From contig SCFE01000107.1 of NCBI GenBank assembly GCA_004352715.1, positions 30,833 through 94,832 of the forward strand: a stretch of 64,000 nt of DNA, written 5' to 3'. Below are positions 35,705 to 48,391 of this stretch, piece by piece (within the stretch, counting starts at the first letter, position 1; each line of letters begins with the position of its first letter). The position numbers were made by a program, and so were the translations under genes. Below the pieces are notes generated by a model. It was not told where the DNA came from. It saw nothing but the letters and a program-made list of their open reading frames with translations, and did no database searches. The stretch is from Hofstenia miamia. Taxonomy: Eukaryota; Xenacoelomorpha; Acoela.

Positions 35705-36433
35705 TTAATCTATTTTTATCATTTAAGTTACAAAAATGGGATTTTTTATTGTTTATTGAGGGAATTGTGCTCTTGATGGTGTGAGTTCACTAATGATTAT
35801 TGGCATGATTAAGAAGGTTTTCAGTCATTTGCAATGCTTGGGGTTCACTTATCTTGATATCTTGTATTTTGCACATATAGAGTTGGTTGATCTACAAAAA
35901 TAGGAGTCTGTAGTGTATGTAAATTTCCTTCAATGTTTTGCAAATTTCAAAGATGCATTTTATTAGGCTGTTGTAGTAGTTTATTATAAATGCTGAGGTT
36001 TGCAATTTGCTTTTAGTAAATATTTAGCAGTCCTTCAAAAATCTTTTTAGATTTAAAATAAAAATTTAATTATGTTCATTAGTTTTGTAGTTTGAACTTT
36101 ATTGTAATAGGTAATAATTTTTTCATGATCATTTGTTATTTGTTTGCTAATTTTTTATTTTATATCTGATAGATTTCCCAATCAGATAGTATTGGATATT
36201 GTTTCTGCTGGCAGACTATTCTATTACTTTTAGCAGTAATCAATAGTTGTTTATAACATTGAAAATGTTGAATGTAATTTTATATATGTATTTTACTTGA
36301 ATGTAGAATTGTCCTGGCAATAATGAGTGTGAGTCAGCTCTCTCATGACACCCCTGGATTAAAAGCAGTTAATACTTGGGTATATTACTCAAGGGGGACC
36401 AGGAATCTGGAAAACTTGTAATAATGCATCACA

Positions 36434-37712
36434 TTGGTTTTCTATTTACAAGTACAATACAGAAATTTATATCATCCAGGTGTTAAACAAATTGCTAATG
36501 TTTTTTATTTTTGTTTGCCACATGATCAGATGGTTAACTCTCTTTGCAAACTGAATATCTCGTCATATGTTGTCAATCTAGTTTGCAACTTTCTTCTAGA
36601 CAAGACACAATTTGTTGAATTCAATGGCCAACAATTGCCACTTCTCAGCACAAGCACTAGTATATCCCAAGTCTCTATTCTGGGGCCAATCTTATTCAAC
36701 TTATTATACAATGATCTTGTTTTGAATGGAGATGATGTCTCTTTAGTAAAATATGCCAATGATGCTACAATCCTACTGGGTGGAACTCATGGTCATGACA
36801 GGGCCTAATAAATGCTCTGTGCTGTGAAAGACTGGTGTATTAACAACAACCTATCAATGAACTAAGAAAAAACCATTGAAATGATTTTTTCTAAGGGTAG
36901 CTCTCTCTTGACTACTCCACAAAACCCATCTGGCAAACTCTCACAAGCCATTAAAATCCTTGGAGTGTACATTGATAATTCCTTGTCATTTAAAGAACAT
37001 GTCTCAAGGCTTTTACAAAAATGCAGAAGCAAAAGTTCCTTCTGAACAAGCTAAAGGCACAAGGTTACTCTTTACATGAGCTCAAGATACTCTACACTGT
37101 GTTGATATTGCCAAATATAACCTATTCTGTCTCAGTATGAGGAGGATGCAGGAAGTCATTACAGCAACTCATAGACAAATTACAGAGGAATTCAATGCAA
37201 CTGGGATATACAGAAAACTTTGAATCTATCAAAACAATTGTGAGAAAGGCATATGAAAAGCTGTTGAAGGGAATGTACTATGAGGACCATTTACTATCAG
37301 ATCTAGTGCCTGGAAGTAGTGACTATGCCTCTACAAGTCTCTGGGAATTTTTACCAGCCTCTGAAAGAGATATTGATAGGAGATTTATGTATATTTTTCT
37401 GACCAGATTCTTCAAGAAATACTAGCATTCTCACTGTAACCACCACTGTCTACCATATTCACTGAATCTCAGATTCACACATTACAAAATCACTGATTTA
37501 GAAATAGTCCCCACTTCCTATCTGCATTATCTACTCCCAAGTCTCCAACCCAGACTGAAAACACTGACATGAAAGTAAGACTATGCCCAAGCTATCATGT
37601 CTATGAAATGCTGCAAATAACTCTGAAAGTGAAATAAGTTTTATGATAGTCTGTAAATTTAGTCAGTTTGATGTGTTTCATTCTGAAATAAAGATAATTT
37701 CTATTTCTATTT
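36434..37712 (+). pseudogene. Non-LTR (Jockey/CR1-group) reverse transcriptase fragment with 3' end
   Basis: The frame 36434-36808 carries NLVCNFLLDKTQFVEFNGQ, STSISQVSILGPILFNLLYN and LVKYANDATILL. These are RT motifs 4-5 of a non-LTR element; the catalytic YADD is changed to YAND. Downstream frames (IKILGVYIDNSLSFKEHV near 36960, then 37195-37425) continue the thumb and C-terminal region with stops. The element probably ends at the tail GAAATAAAGATAATTTCTAT followed by TTCTATTTATTTG near 37685-37712. The endonuclease is absent, so it is 5'-truncated. Confidence 0.8.
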
Positions 37713-39247
37713 ATTTGATACTGGTATGCCTGCAGGTATATTATTCCAAATGTTTGTTTACAAAAATAAAGGTGCATATCAAAAAGCAGATCTGACAGAA
37801 ATTAAACCTGTAATTTCCATATTAGCAATGGCTGTGTTGTCTTACACTACGAATATGTAAAATACTTTATAGAAATAGATAAGCTACCCAAAATTAGTCC
37901 TAAGTAAATATGACACAAAACANTTCTGAAATAAAGATAATTTCTATTTCTATTTATTTGATACTGGTATGCCTGCAGGTATATTATTCCAAATGTTTGT
38001 TTACAAAAATAAAGGTGCATATCAAAAAGCAGATCTGACAGAAATTAAACCTGTAATTTCCATATTAGCAATGGCTGTGTTGTCTTACACTACGAATATG
38101 TAAAATACTTTATAGAAATAGATAAGCTACCCAAAATTAGTCCTAAGTAAATATGACACAAAACAAATTAGCATTTATATATTAGCTATGAATTATGAAA
38201 GTACACAGCACAAGGCATGCTAATGCAATTCTTTAATCATCATGTTAGATTTACACATTATCAGGGGTAAAATATATGTATATAATATGTAAACAGTCAA
38301 TGCTTATAATTATAGCACATATTTACATTTGAAGACCACAGGGGAAAAACCACACATGTCCACTTTTTGATATTTTATTGGTTACTCCCATTGGATTTGG
38401 TCNGTAGTGACTATGCCTCTACAAGTCTCTGGGAATTTTTACCAGCCTCTGAAAGAGATATTGATAGGAGATTTATGTATATTTTTCTGACCAGATTCTT
38501 CAAGAAATACTAGCATTCTCACTGTAACCACCACTGTCTACCATATTCACTGAATCTCAGATTCACACATTACAAAATCACTGATTTAGAAATAGTCCCC
38601 ACTTCCTATCTGCATTATCTACTCCCAAGTCTCCAACCCAGACTGAAAACACTGACATGAAAGTAAGACTATGCCCAAGCTATCATGTCTATGAAATGCT
38701 GCAAATAACTCTGAAAGTGAAATAAGTTTTATGATAGTCTGTAAATTTAGTCAGTTTGATGTGTTTCATTCTGAAATAAAGATAATTTCTATTTCTATTT
38801 ATTTGATACTGGTATGCCTGCAGGTATATTATTCCAAATGTTTGTTTACAAAAATAAAGGTGCATATCAAAAAGCAGATCTGACAGAAATTAAACCTGTA
38901 ATTTCCATATTAGCAATGGCTGTGTTGTCTTACACTACAAATATGTAAAATACTTTATAGAAATAGATAAGCTACCCAAAATTAGTCCTAAGTAAATATG
39001 ACACAAAACAAATTAGCATTTATATATTAGCTATGAATTATGAAAGTACACAGCACAAGGCATGCTAATGCAATTCTTTAATCATCATGTTAGATTTACA
39101 CATTATCAGGGGTAAAATATATGTATATAATATGTAAACAGTCAATGCTTATAATTATAGCACATATTTACATTTGAAGACCACAGGGGAAAAACCACAC
39201 ATGTCCACTTTTTGATATTTTATTGGTTACTCCCATTGGATTTGGTC
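37316..39247. repeat. Threefold assembly overlap around single Ns at 37923 and 38403
   Basis: 37681-37922 recurs at 37924-38165, and 37316 onward recurs from 38404. All three contigs carry the same tail of the non-LTR fragment and its downstream flank. One base difference is visible (CACTACGAATATG versus CACTACAAATATG). The true sequence is probably present once. Confidence 0.9.
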
Positions 39248-39494
39248 CTTGGCATGAGGCATCATCTCTAAAAAGGTTGTATCAATAAATCACAGTTGTC
39301 CAGAGTTATTGCTATTTAAAAATAAGCAACAAGGGGGAAAAACATCCATTGTTCAACTGGTAAGAGAAAACAACAACAGTTGTCCTTAAATATATACAAC
39401 ATGCTACAAATTTTGTTATTTATGCAAAGTTATCAGTCTGTATCCATTATTTTTTAAACTTTTTACCTATTTTATTACATTTCTTATAGTTTTT

Positions 39495-39522
39495 ATACTG
39501 TATATATATATATATACAGTAT
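39495..39522. repeat. 28-bp perfect palindrome in TA-rich DNA
   Basis: ATACTG and CAGTAT flank a 16-bp TA core. A longer TA tract follows to 39538. Cruciform-prone; no role assigned. Confidence 0.8.
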
Positions 39523-39551
39523 ATATATATATATATATGTTTGCTTAACAT

Positions 39552-39623
39552 AGATTCAAGGTGTAAGTTAAACACAGCCATCTGTTAGATGGAAAAATGT
39601 AGGTTCAAATCCTACTGAGTCTA
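39552..39623 (+). tRNA. tRNA-like fold, anticodon GTT (Asn), atypical
   Basis: A cloverleaf can be drawn by hand. Acceptor AGATTCA/TGAGTCT has 7 pairs with one G-U. The D arm is GTGT/ACAC. The anticodon arm is GCCAT/ATGGA (4 of 5 pairs) with loop CTGTTAG. The T arm GTAGG-TTCAAAT-CCTAC is perfect, with discriminator A. The D loop lacks the GG pair, so an ordinary cytosolic tRNA is unlikely. It may be a mitochondrial-like tRNA insertion, a tRNA-derived SINE head or chance. Confidence 0.4.
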
Positions 39624-41393
39624 TCTGTTATGGAGAATAATTATTATATATTACACAGGATTCCTGGTCCCCAGATAGAAATCTTATTATCCACTCAAAG
39701 ATGGGAGTATTGTAGAAGAGCCCAACTTCTACTCATTGTTGCCAGGCAAATATGAAGTTAGCATAAAATTGTTAGATTTAATCTTATATAAATTAAAATA
39801 AGGAAATTTTAAGAACTATCATAAAAGTTGGAGCCATTTGGATCTAAATTAACAATTCATTATTTCAAAGGCATAAAATGATTCAAATATGCTGTATAAT
39901 AGAAAGTTTTGCTTTGCATTATTTTAGTCTTCAATAAACCATCTTCATAAAAATTTCACTAATTTAACATGAACATGCTAGAATTGAATTAGCATTCCTC
40001 TACAAATGTATGAGTGTTACCATTACATTACTGCTCACCAAATTTTTATTGATTTACAAAATCTTAAGCAAAGTAATTTATTTATAATATATAACTATAA
40101 TTAATATTTTAGTCCATATTTGCATTGAAAGTTTATAATACATATTTATAAAATTGATGTCTTTGCTATTTGCCACCTATATTATGACTCCAATTTGATT
40201 GGCTTACAGGGTAAATCAGGTTCAAGGTTTGTCATGCACTCTCAAAAAAAGCACTGTAAATTTCCCAATATTTAGATTGAATTAGCATTTTTCAGTCCCA
40301 GTAATAATTTTTCAATACCAATCTTTTTTAAGGTTAATTTTTTTGAATGCATTTTCAACCCTGTACTAAACTATTTTTTATAGAAATAAGCTGTTCATTA
40401 TTCAAAACTGTTGAATTTTTTTAGTAGTAATTTGATTATTTAATTGATAATAATTTTTTGGTATGAAGCTCTTGTTAAATATTACATATTGCTATTTATG
40501 CTTAATAGAGAAAGTAATATGGCGACTTTTAGTACTGATTTGCTTTTGAAGGTGCTTCTATTTGTCAAAAGAATTGTTTTTTAAAGCCACTCAATTGATT
40601 AGTGATCATATATTCACTTTAATTTTTTTGCTCCCAAACTATTTTTCAAAGGATGCATGGCAAATTCTATTGTTGTTTCTAAATTACCTTTAGCATAATG
40701 CAATTTACCTTTTAAATAATAGTTTACTAAGTGATAGATTGATTGTGTAAGTTAACATGTCCGAATATTTCAGAATCTTGTTGGTTAGAATCCTACCAAA
40801 TCTATTGATAAAAATCATTTTAATATAAATTGCAGTCAATCCCAAGAATTTTCTAATTACAAACATAGTTGGCATGCCTTCTTGGTCAACATATTAAGTA
40901 AATAACTAATTTTCATATATAAAATGAACCAATATCCAGTAATACATTGATTATAAATAATTATGAAACCAATAATTGAAAACCAAACTATGCTTTGATA
41001 TTTGCCAGGGACTGCACTAAAATCAATCTGTAAAGCCTATAAAAATATATTGGAAATATTCTACAATTAAACAAGACAAGGGTTGATAATTATAAACACT
41101 AACTCCCTCACAGAGAGAAAGTGGCAGTAGAACTACCCCTTCCAAATAACCATTTATAGAAAGCTGCATACAGAATTCAACCCAAGGAAAATGATCCAGG
41201 TCATTTTCAGCATCATAAATTTGAAATTGCTTAAGTTCCCTATGTAAGGATAAATTACTTAAAGTAAGCAAACATCCAATAAGAAATTTAGATAGAGTCT
41301 TGTCACCATTTCAAAATAGATTGTTAAGATGCTGCAGCCTTATATTTACACATGCATATGGCTTCTTTCATGTGAATAACTTTACACCACTTT
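39624..41393. other. No confident feature
   Basis: A block at 39655-39752 is an inverted relative of 36303-36412 (GGGGACCAGGAATC and CCTGGCAAYAATGAGT). A minus-strand frame at 41271-41023 (82 codons) lies downstream of the MULE transposase end and could be its decayed tail, but no motif shows it. Confidence 0.4.
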
Positions 41394-42990
41394 TTGCAAT
41401 GGTCACAACTCTGTGTGAGTTTGCCTCTTCATCTATTTATAAGTAGTAACATAACCAAGTATATTTCACTTACTCCTAAGGTATTCCAAAAAACCATAAA
41501 TATTGCCATGCCATGCATAAAAAATTCGCAAAAGTGTGAAATGAAACACCTCCAATTTATTATTAGTTCTCTGATTATGTTGATCAGATAAACTAAATAA
41601 GTTGGCCGTCAGTAACCAAAAATGATAGTTTAAAAAATCATTCCATTTGGGACACCATATCCTCATGAGTGGAGCAAATTTGTGAAAAACCTCAACAATC
41701 TCAAACTTATTGAGAAAGGCCAAAGATATGCTGAAATGAATGAGCAGTCTGCCTATTTTATTGCTCACACAAAATTGCATGAGACCATTATTTTGAAAAT
41801 ATCTAAAAAACCAAATTAGGCAGTAAACATTTACAAACATTTTAAAATTAACCCTCTTATGTTATTAAATTAGACCTGTAGATAGACTGGCAAAAATGAA
41901 AATAACATCCTTCAATCCATGCACTAGGAAAAACTTCTTGAATGGATGCTATCAAGCCAGTTTCAATGTCCATAGTAAATGACTTAAGTCAGAACACTAG
42001 CATCAAAGAGCAGCAGTGAGTTTTCAGTAATGTAAACACAACAGAATACATCTCTGCAGTTTTCTCATAAAGTAAGCAAAAGACACAAAGAATAAGCTGT
42101 CCATTAACAATAATTGCTATGGTGAGCAATTGATTAAAAATACTAGGAATGGTTTTAAATGTTCCATCAAGCAAAACAGTGGTTGAAGTACAAAGTTCTC
42201 AAAGTAAGCTTGTGGAGGATAAGATTATAAGCTGCTTTTGATTGGCTTCTCCATCATAACAATAAAGTTTTCATCACCAATGGTAATCTTTATGAAATCA
42301 GGAACAATCAGATCAGTAGTGAGGTGGGGAATAGGAGGCAGCAGCTTCCTACAAAAACTGATAGTGATTTGCGCATGGAATCTGCAGAGGGCATTTGACA
42401 TGTGATCTCAGGTGGTAACAAAATTAATTGGTTATTGATGGCTGATCTTATTGACATTGATGAACTTGAAATTTGTTCTTTAACATTACATTGCACTCAG
42501 CAATAACTGCCTCTTGTGTTGCATGATTATGTTCACATAAACATTGCATTAACACAAGTCAAAGCAACAAAATCAAGCACCTGTGCAAGTGAAAATGGAA
42601 TTTTTTACACCTGTACAGTATGTAATTTCCAGATGGCTTATGCACTTAGTAAATATACTTTTGATATATCAGTTGCAGCTTTCCTCTGTTGGTTTCAATG
42701 AAAAAATGTGAACCATTCTNTCAGGTGGTAACAAAATTAATTGGTTATTGATGGCTGATCTTATTGACATTGATGAACTTGAAATTTGTTCTTTAACATT
42801 ACATTGCAAAGAGCACTCAGCAATAACTGCCTCTTGTGTTGCATGATTATGTTCACATAAACATTGCATTAACACAAGTCAAAGCAACAAAATCAAGCAC
42901 CTGTGCAAGTGAAAATGGAATTTTTTACACCTGTACAGTATGTAATTTCCAGATGGCTTATGCACTTAGTAAATATACTTTTGATATATC
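41394..42990 (-). pseudogene. FLYWCH-MULE transposase pseudogene
   Basis: A Mutator-like DNA transposase reading from high to low coordinates. An FLYWCH zinc-finger relic comes first (LYRCKKFHFHLHRC, then CEHNHA near 42950-42850, with one stop). The DDE core follows: LDGTFKTIPSIF near 42170 (first Asp), TMDIETGLIASI near 41970 (second Asp), EGCYFHFCQSIYR near 41910 (the CxxH helix), and QRTNNKLEVFHFTLL at about 41577-41535, the block that carries the catalytic Glu region. The final LRSK stop is at 41466. At least three frame breaks occur. No terminal inverted repeats were identified. The contig join at 42720 duplicates the FLYWCH region. Confidence 0.82.
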
Positions 42991-43039
42991 AGTTGCAGCT
43001 TTCCTCTGTTGGTTTCAATGAAAAAATGTGAACCATTCT
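42408..43039. repeat. Assembly duplication around single N at 42720, with a 7-bp indel
   Basis: 42408-42719 matches 42721-43039. The second copy has seven extra bases after ACATTGCA near 42805. Two alleles or two contig versions of the same locus. Confidence 0.9.
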
Positions 43040-43369
43040 AAATTAGCAAGTGGAATAACACAATAGCAAATATATATATATATATAACAATTAGGTATGA
43101 ATTCAGTTTATAAATAGAGGAAATTTATATTAACAAACTAATGAACTGAAATTTAAAATTCAGAAAGGGGCTATTTGCCAGTCTTGTAAACACCTGGGAC
43201 CAAAAAAGGCATGACCAAAATGAGCTTACACCACAATTTCATTTAAATTGTGCCTCTAACAGTATTTAATATTTTGTGACATCAGACTTGGGGGAAGTGA
43301 GACATAACCCTTTATATCATTCATGGTGTGTTGTTTGAATTTTGTTATGTAAGCATTTGTTTTGGTCCT

Positions 43370-43712
43370 CTAATTCCTCAAATTCTGTGTAGAGGTGCTG
43401 ATTTTCTTTTCAATTATTTCATAATCTTGTAAGATTTTCTTTTTAACTTGTTTCAAGATGGCAATTTCATTTAGGAGATTGAGATTCTCCTGATGGATGA
43501 AGTCAAAATGTTTACAATTTTTTATTTGTATGAATTTAATGTTTTCCTTGAGGTTTTGAAGTTTGGTTTTGAAGGAAATGATTTTCTCAATGAGTTGTTC
43601 CTTCATGAGGGAATCATATTGCAAGTGTGGAGTTTGGATGGCATGTTCAGGAGTTGTAGCTTTGTGTGTTTGTTGATGTGCATTTGGTAAAAATTTAAAG
43701 TTAAAGAGACTT
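43370..43712 (-). other. Unrecognised coiled-coil-like open frame
   Basis: An open minus-strand frame rich in K, E, I, L and N (for example KLQNLKENIKFIQIKNCKHF) with heptad-like hydrophobic spacing and a Gln/His/Thr N-terminal part. It has no ATG at its beginning; the first in-frame ATG is at the MKEQLIEK block. It might be an ORF1 or gag relic; I cannot name the family. Confidence 0.3.
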
Positions 43713-43959
43713 CACAGGTTATAGCTTAACTAGAGTTTAACAAATAGGCTTGTTTGATGAAGGGTTTGCAAGAAAAATTCTTCATTTGTTGATAGCAACA
43801 GAAATGGTAACTTTATACTGCAATTCCAATCACATTTGAGTCAATCTTCTTCTCTAACCAGGTTCTGCTTCTTTCTGTGGTTACTTGAGTAATTCTTCTG
43901 ATAATGGTAAAGTTAGTTATAAATGATACTTATTCTATGGGTCTTGTGGTGGTATGGTA

Positions 43960-45440
43960 TGTGGCATCAGCATGTAAATCAACAACAGTTCTAACTCCTT
44001 ATCTAATGATTGGTATGCATTGAGCATGGATTTGCTGATACTACAGTAAATAATTAACTACTCCTGTTATGGTACCCATTCCTAATGAAAGTAAAGAGTA
44101 ACAGGAGATTAATAAGGGAAAAGTGGTCACACTAGGCCAATTTGAAACATAGAACCTAGTGTAGAATTGTGGGCTGTCACTCTAATTACACAATAGAACT
44201 CATTGTCACAGCAGAAGGTTGTAGTGGTGACCTTATTATAACAGGCCTGATTCCAGTAAGTTAACATAGAGAATTTATTAGAACAAACATTGGTAATTCA
44301 TCCAAGTAACTAAGATTTTTTAGGTAAAATCCAAAATGACCAATTCATATGGCTTCCAGCCAAAGTGATATCCAAAAAGAGAAGTGCTAAACCTGAGTGA
44401 ATGGTGCTACCCTAATTGTCTCACATTTTATTATCTATCTCATTGCTAACAATAAACATCTCATTTGCATTGTTATCTCTCATCTCACTAAAAATAGCAT
44501 GTAGTTACCATGCATTCATGCTAACCAACAGTATAATATCATTACAGTGTAATCAGTTATTGGTATATGTACTTGTTGCAATAGAATGACAGGTTTATTA
44601 TTTCCCTATATGTAGCTATATACATAACCTAAAAGGTACACAATTTGGGCTAGATGGATTTCTAGATGCTACATGTTGTGTCAGTACTTAATGAAAGTAC
44701 TCCCAAACTGTTGCCTTAACTTACACAGTTATTCATATTGAAAAAGAAAGTTAATAAAATATATGGTAAATGGTAGTGTAGTTGAAGCTAGATAAAATCT
44801 ATTAACCATTCTCTACATCTTTGCTCAATTTATACAATTCAAATTATTACCTGTCTTTGTTTACAACTAAAGATCATATGATAATCATGTCATGTATTTC
44901 CCTTGCAATTTAATTTGAGCAATTATAATACATAGCACCTAATTGAGGGGGCACTAAATTGTTTTTGTAAACTAAAACCAAAATAAGACTTTACATCATA
45001 ATGACATCATTGCAAATATACAATCAAGAAATAATTATCACAAAATTTCCCCAAGTGAATCTACACTAGTGAAAGAGTCATTCAAGACTAGAGCCCTAAT
45101 TAAGAGAGAGAGAGAGAAGCCTTAATTATTCTTGGGTGCAGTGTGTGAAACCTAAAGGCAAAGTAAAAACCTTAGTTTAGTGTATTTCTCATATCAACAA
45201 TTTAGGTGGTTGCAAAAATAACCATTTTTATCAATGAATAAGATGCATAACAGCAAAACCCTGTTCATACACCTAGCCCTACATTAAAGGATATTACTAG
45301 CTGAGCTTTACCACCACTCAGTACCATTTAACTAAGGCAAGATAGTTTAGAAAAGCATGATTTAAATAAGGTAAAGTCAAAGATAAAATGTAATCAAAAT
45401 TTACTTTCTATCCAAGTGTAGAGTCACTCAGGGCCTACTT
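43960..45440 (+). repeat. Diverged copy of the LTR-like sequence
   Basis: It starts TGTGGCATCAGCATG like 30129 and shares ordered blocks: GGATTTGCTGAT, CCCATTCCTAATGAAAG, GAGCCCTAATTAA, TTCTTGGGTG and TTTAGAAAAGCAT (30165-30600 versus 44028-45358). About 0.9 kb (44159-45066) is extra relative to the other copy. The far terminus is not recognised. Confidence 0.6.
44159..45066. mobile_element. Candidate TA-flanked element nested in the LTR-like repeat
   Basis: It is the segment absent from the corresponding place in the 30-kb copy. Its ends are CTAGTGTAGAATT and, complemented, CTAGTGTAGATTC, with TA on each outer side. That pattern suits a Tc1/mariner-type MITE with a TA duplication, but the inverted match is only about ten bases. 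Confidence 0.4.
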
Positions 45441-48391
45441 TTTGATTTTATTATTTTTCTGCACTCTGAATATAGTGTTGCATCTTTTTGCCATCCTGAT
45501 TTTCTGATTTGTTGCTACCTATCTGTATCAATTTCTTTGAAATCAACTATTTTTATTTTCAAGTGTAGTTATTTGATCATGTTAGTATTTGTCCCCTTGA
45601 TTTGAATTACATGTGATTGCTCATTTTTAACTTTGCAAGGGAAATTGTGTTTTGAAACTACAAACAATATCCAGGTAATAAGTTACAGGTTTTTGTAATA
45701 AATATCTGAGTTACTAAAGCTAAGTGCAGAATAAATTTGGCTTCCTTCTACTGCATTTGATCTTTTCAATTACTTATCCATTAACCCCCTTTAGATTCAT
45801 CATTAAAGATTTGGTAATGATAACTATTGCTTAAGTTCTGGCAACAATTCAGGAGGAAACTGCACTGGGTCTGGGGCAACAAATAGCTCCTTAACAGTGA
45901 CAGCCTCAATTGTGGCCACTTTAGGTTATGACTACATGTAGGGAATAATATCTTTTACTCAATCTGTTCATACATGCACTTAATAATTACACCTTGCAAA
46001 TATACTATGCTGTTGGCAAACATGAATGCGCAGCAATTATGTGCCTGTTATATATTATTTATTATTACATGAGCTGAGATAATAGAACTCTGAGATAAAT
46101 TGTTTATTGGGCTAGAAATTAATACTTGAGACACACAATTAGCACCTCAGCAAGTAAGGATGGCTTCAAAGGTTTGGCTTCAGTGTGATGCCATGTGAAT
46201 TGGTCACTGCTGGAGTTCTTTTTGGAATGGAATTTCTATATTTGTTAGGCAAAAATCAGTGAACCACCAATGTATGTTTTCTGTTGGAATGCAGGTCACT
46301 CTCTGCTATGGTAGACTTTGCAACCTTTGATCTAAACTCTTGAGTTACCCAGTACTGCTAGAGTAGCCAGAGCTCCCCCGCAATTCTACAATATTACCAT
46401 GCCAACAAGGAAGATAGGAATAGACAAGAACCCTCCAGAAAAGATAGGATTAAAAGAAAGTAGCTTCAATTGGCAGTTTATATTAAAGTTTCTGTATAAT
46501 AACTGTTTTCCAGGCAATAATACAAAAATGACATTTAATGCATTCTATTGCAATATTAAGTTACAATGCTTTCATTATGCTCTACAACTGTATCTACATA
46601 TTTGTTGAGATATAAAAAGCATGCATACATTAAGCCCCAGTGTGTGTAGATTTTGCATTGTGACATCATCCCCAAAATAATAAAAATTATAATTATTTGT
46701 TCAATTAGACTTATTTCAAGTAAGAATTGTAACAAACAAAACTAATCTGTTAAACATTTTGATGAATAGTCAATATTACTTTAGTTTTGTCTTGGCAGAA
46801 AATTTGAACTCACAAGTTACTGGAAAGTCAGTTGAGAAAAAGCTCTTAGTTCTTTGATATTCCTTAGTTAATTTACCTTTTTCATTTATCTGCTTAGAAA
46901 TGCAATAGTTTAATTTTAACTATGTTCATAAAAACCTAGTTGGTATTTTCACATATTCTAAGTTATATGATTCTGTTGTATATATTTTTATCTTATATCT
47001 GTATTTTCATTTAATTGCATTTGTACTAGTATTATTTTATTCCCTAGTGTTTTTGCTTGGTGATGCAACTAGAATCAAGTTTCAGTTACCCTATCTTATT
47101 TTATAATTATTAGATTATTTAAGATAAATGCAAGCTTAAAAAGCTTAGATGATTTGAATTACTAATATTTTTCTGCCTAATTCCCAGCATTACAATTGAT
47201 GCTGCAGATTAAGCAATCATATATGCTAGGCTAAATTTGAAGGAGTTTATTTTAGCTTGCACTATCATTGTAACATCCTCTACCAGGCATCATTACTATT
47301 TATCTCTTGCTACTGTATAACACTAGTTGTAGTTTTGCGGGTAGGGATTTACTTTAACTAGATACTGATTTAGCTTTTGTTTCTATTAACACAATGTAAC
47401 TAGATTTAACTGTTCACTATTTAGGTGATGAAGCCATGTAGCAATTTCTCCAATGATTGATAGTGGGCCCAAAGCTGATCTCCACATCCAGTTTCACCAA
47501 CTCCTTCAATGTTCCATTTGATTGAGTTCTATGCCTCAGCTCATCAATACTATTTATGTGTACCTTATCCTAGCTCAGTGCATACTCAAGACATGACACA
47601 ATTCGACTTAAACTCTATTTTGTAAAAGTGTTCTATCTGTTCACAACCTGACTTGTTACTAGCTGCTCATTTGATGTTACATGTAGCCATTACCAAAATA
47701 TATTGGCATCTCTAAATATATTAGTTTTGAGCAGCTTCCTAACTTACATTTATAAATTGGTACATGTGAGGTCACTTTATCAGTCATTATTTGTCATTCA
47801 TTTAATATAGTTCCTAATTTTGGTCATCCAACCATTTGTTTGCAATTAATTATTTTGATACATGTAGTAAGTGATCACTAGTTGACTAATAAAGAGAAAA
47901 ACCCCTATACCAAAACTATGTGCACTTTTGTGGTCTGGCACAGGGACCCTTGAATCATTCTCTATGATGGATCCAGACCACTACTAAACACCACTTGATT
48001 AGCTTGACATTGTAATAAATAATCAAACCATTATAGTAGAACAAAATAAGAATTCTGAATAAAATTATTTATCAATTGCTTACAGTATTTAATTTGTATT
48101 TATAGTAATTCCAGAAAAGTACCTGTTGATTTCAAATTATAAACTTTTCTTCTGCCAAAATGGCGGCAAAAATAATGGAAGTGACTTCACCCCCTCATTT
48201 TGCCAAAAGTATTTTTATTGATTGATACTAAACTCTTGTTTTTGACACATATTGTTTCTTGGTTGCATAATACAAATAAATCTAAATTAATCTAATTGAT
48301 CTAAATACAATATTTCTAAGCATCATTTCTTCGATCTTATTCTCACTCTTTTTGACGTTTGCAGCTTATTTTTGATTTGTTTGGATGATCC
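45441..48391. other. No intact gene; scattered coding-like relics
   Basis: Two minus-strand stretches look protein-derived: about 45610-45425 (KIKIVDFKEIDTD, then IRKSGWQKDATLYSECRK) and 45925-45832 (VATIEAVTVKELFVAPDPVQ and on to a stop). Neither matches a family I know. The remainder is AT-rich with no clear repeats. Confidence 0.35.
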
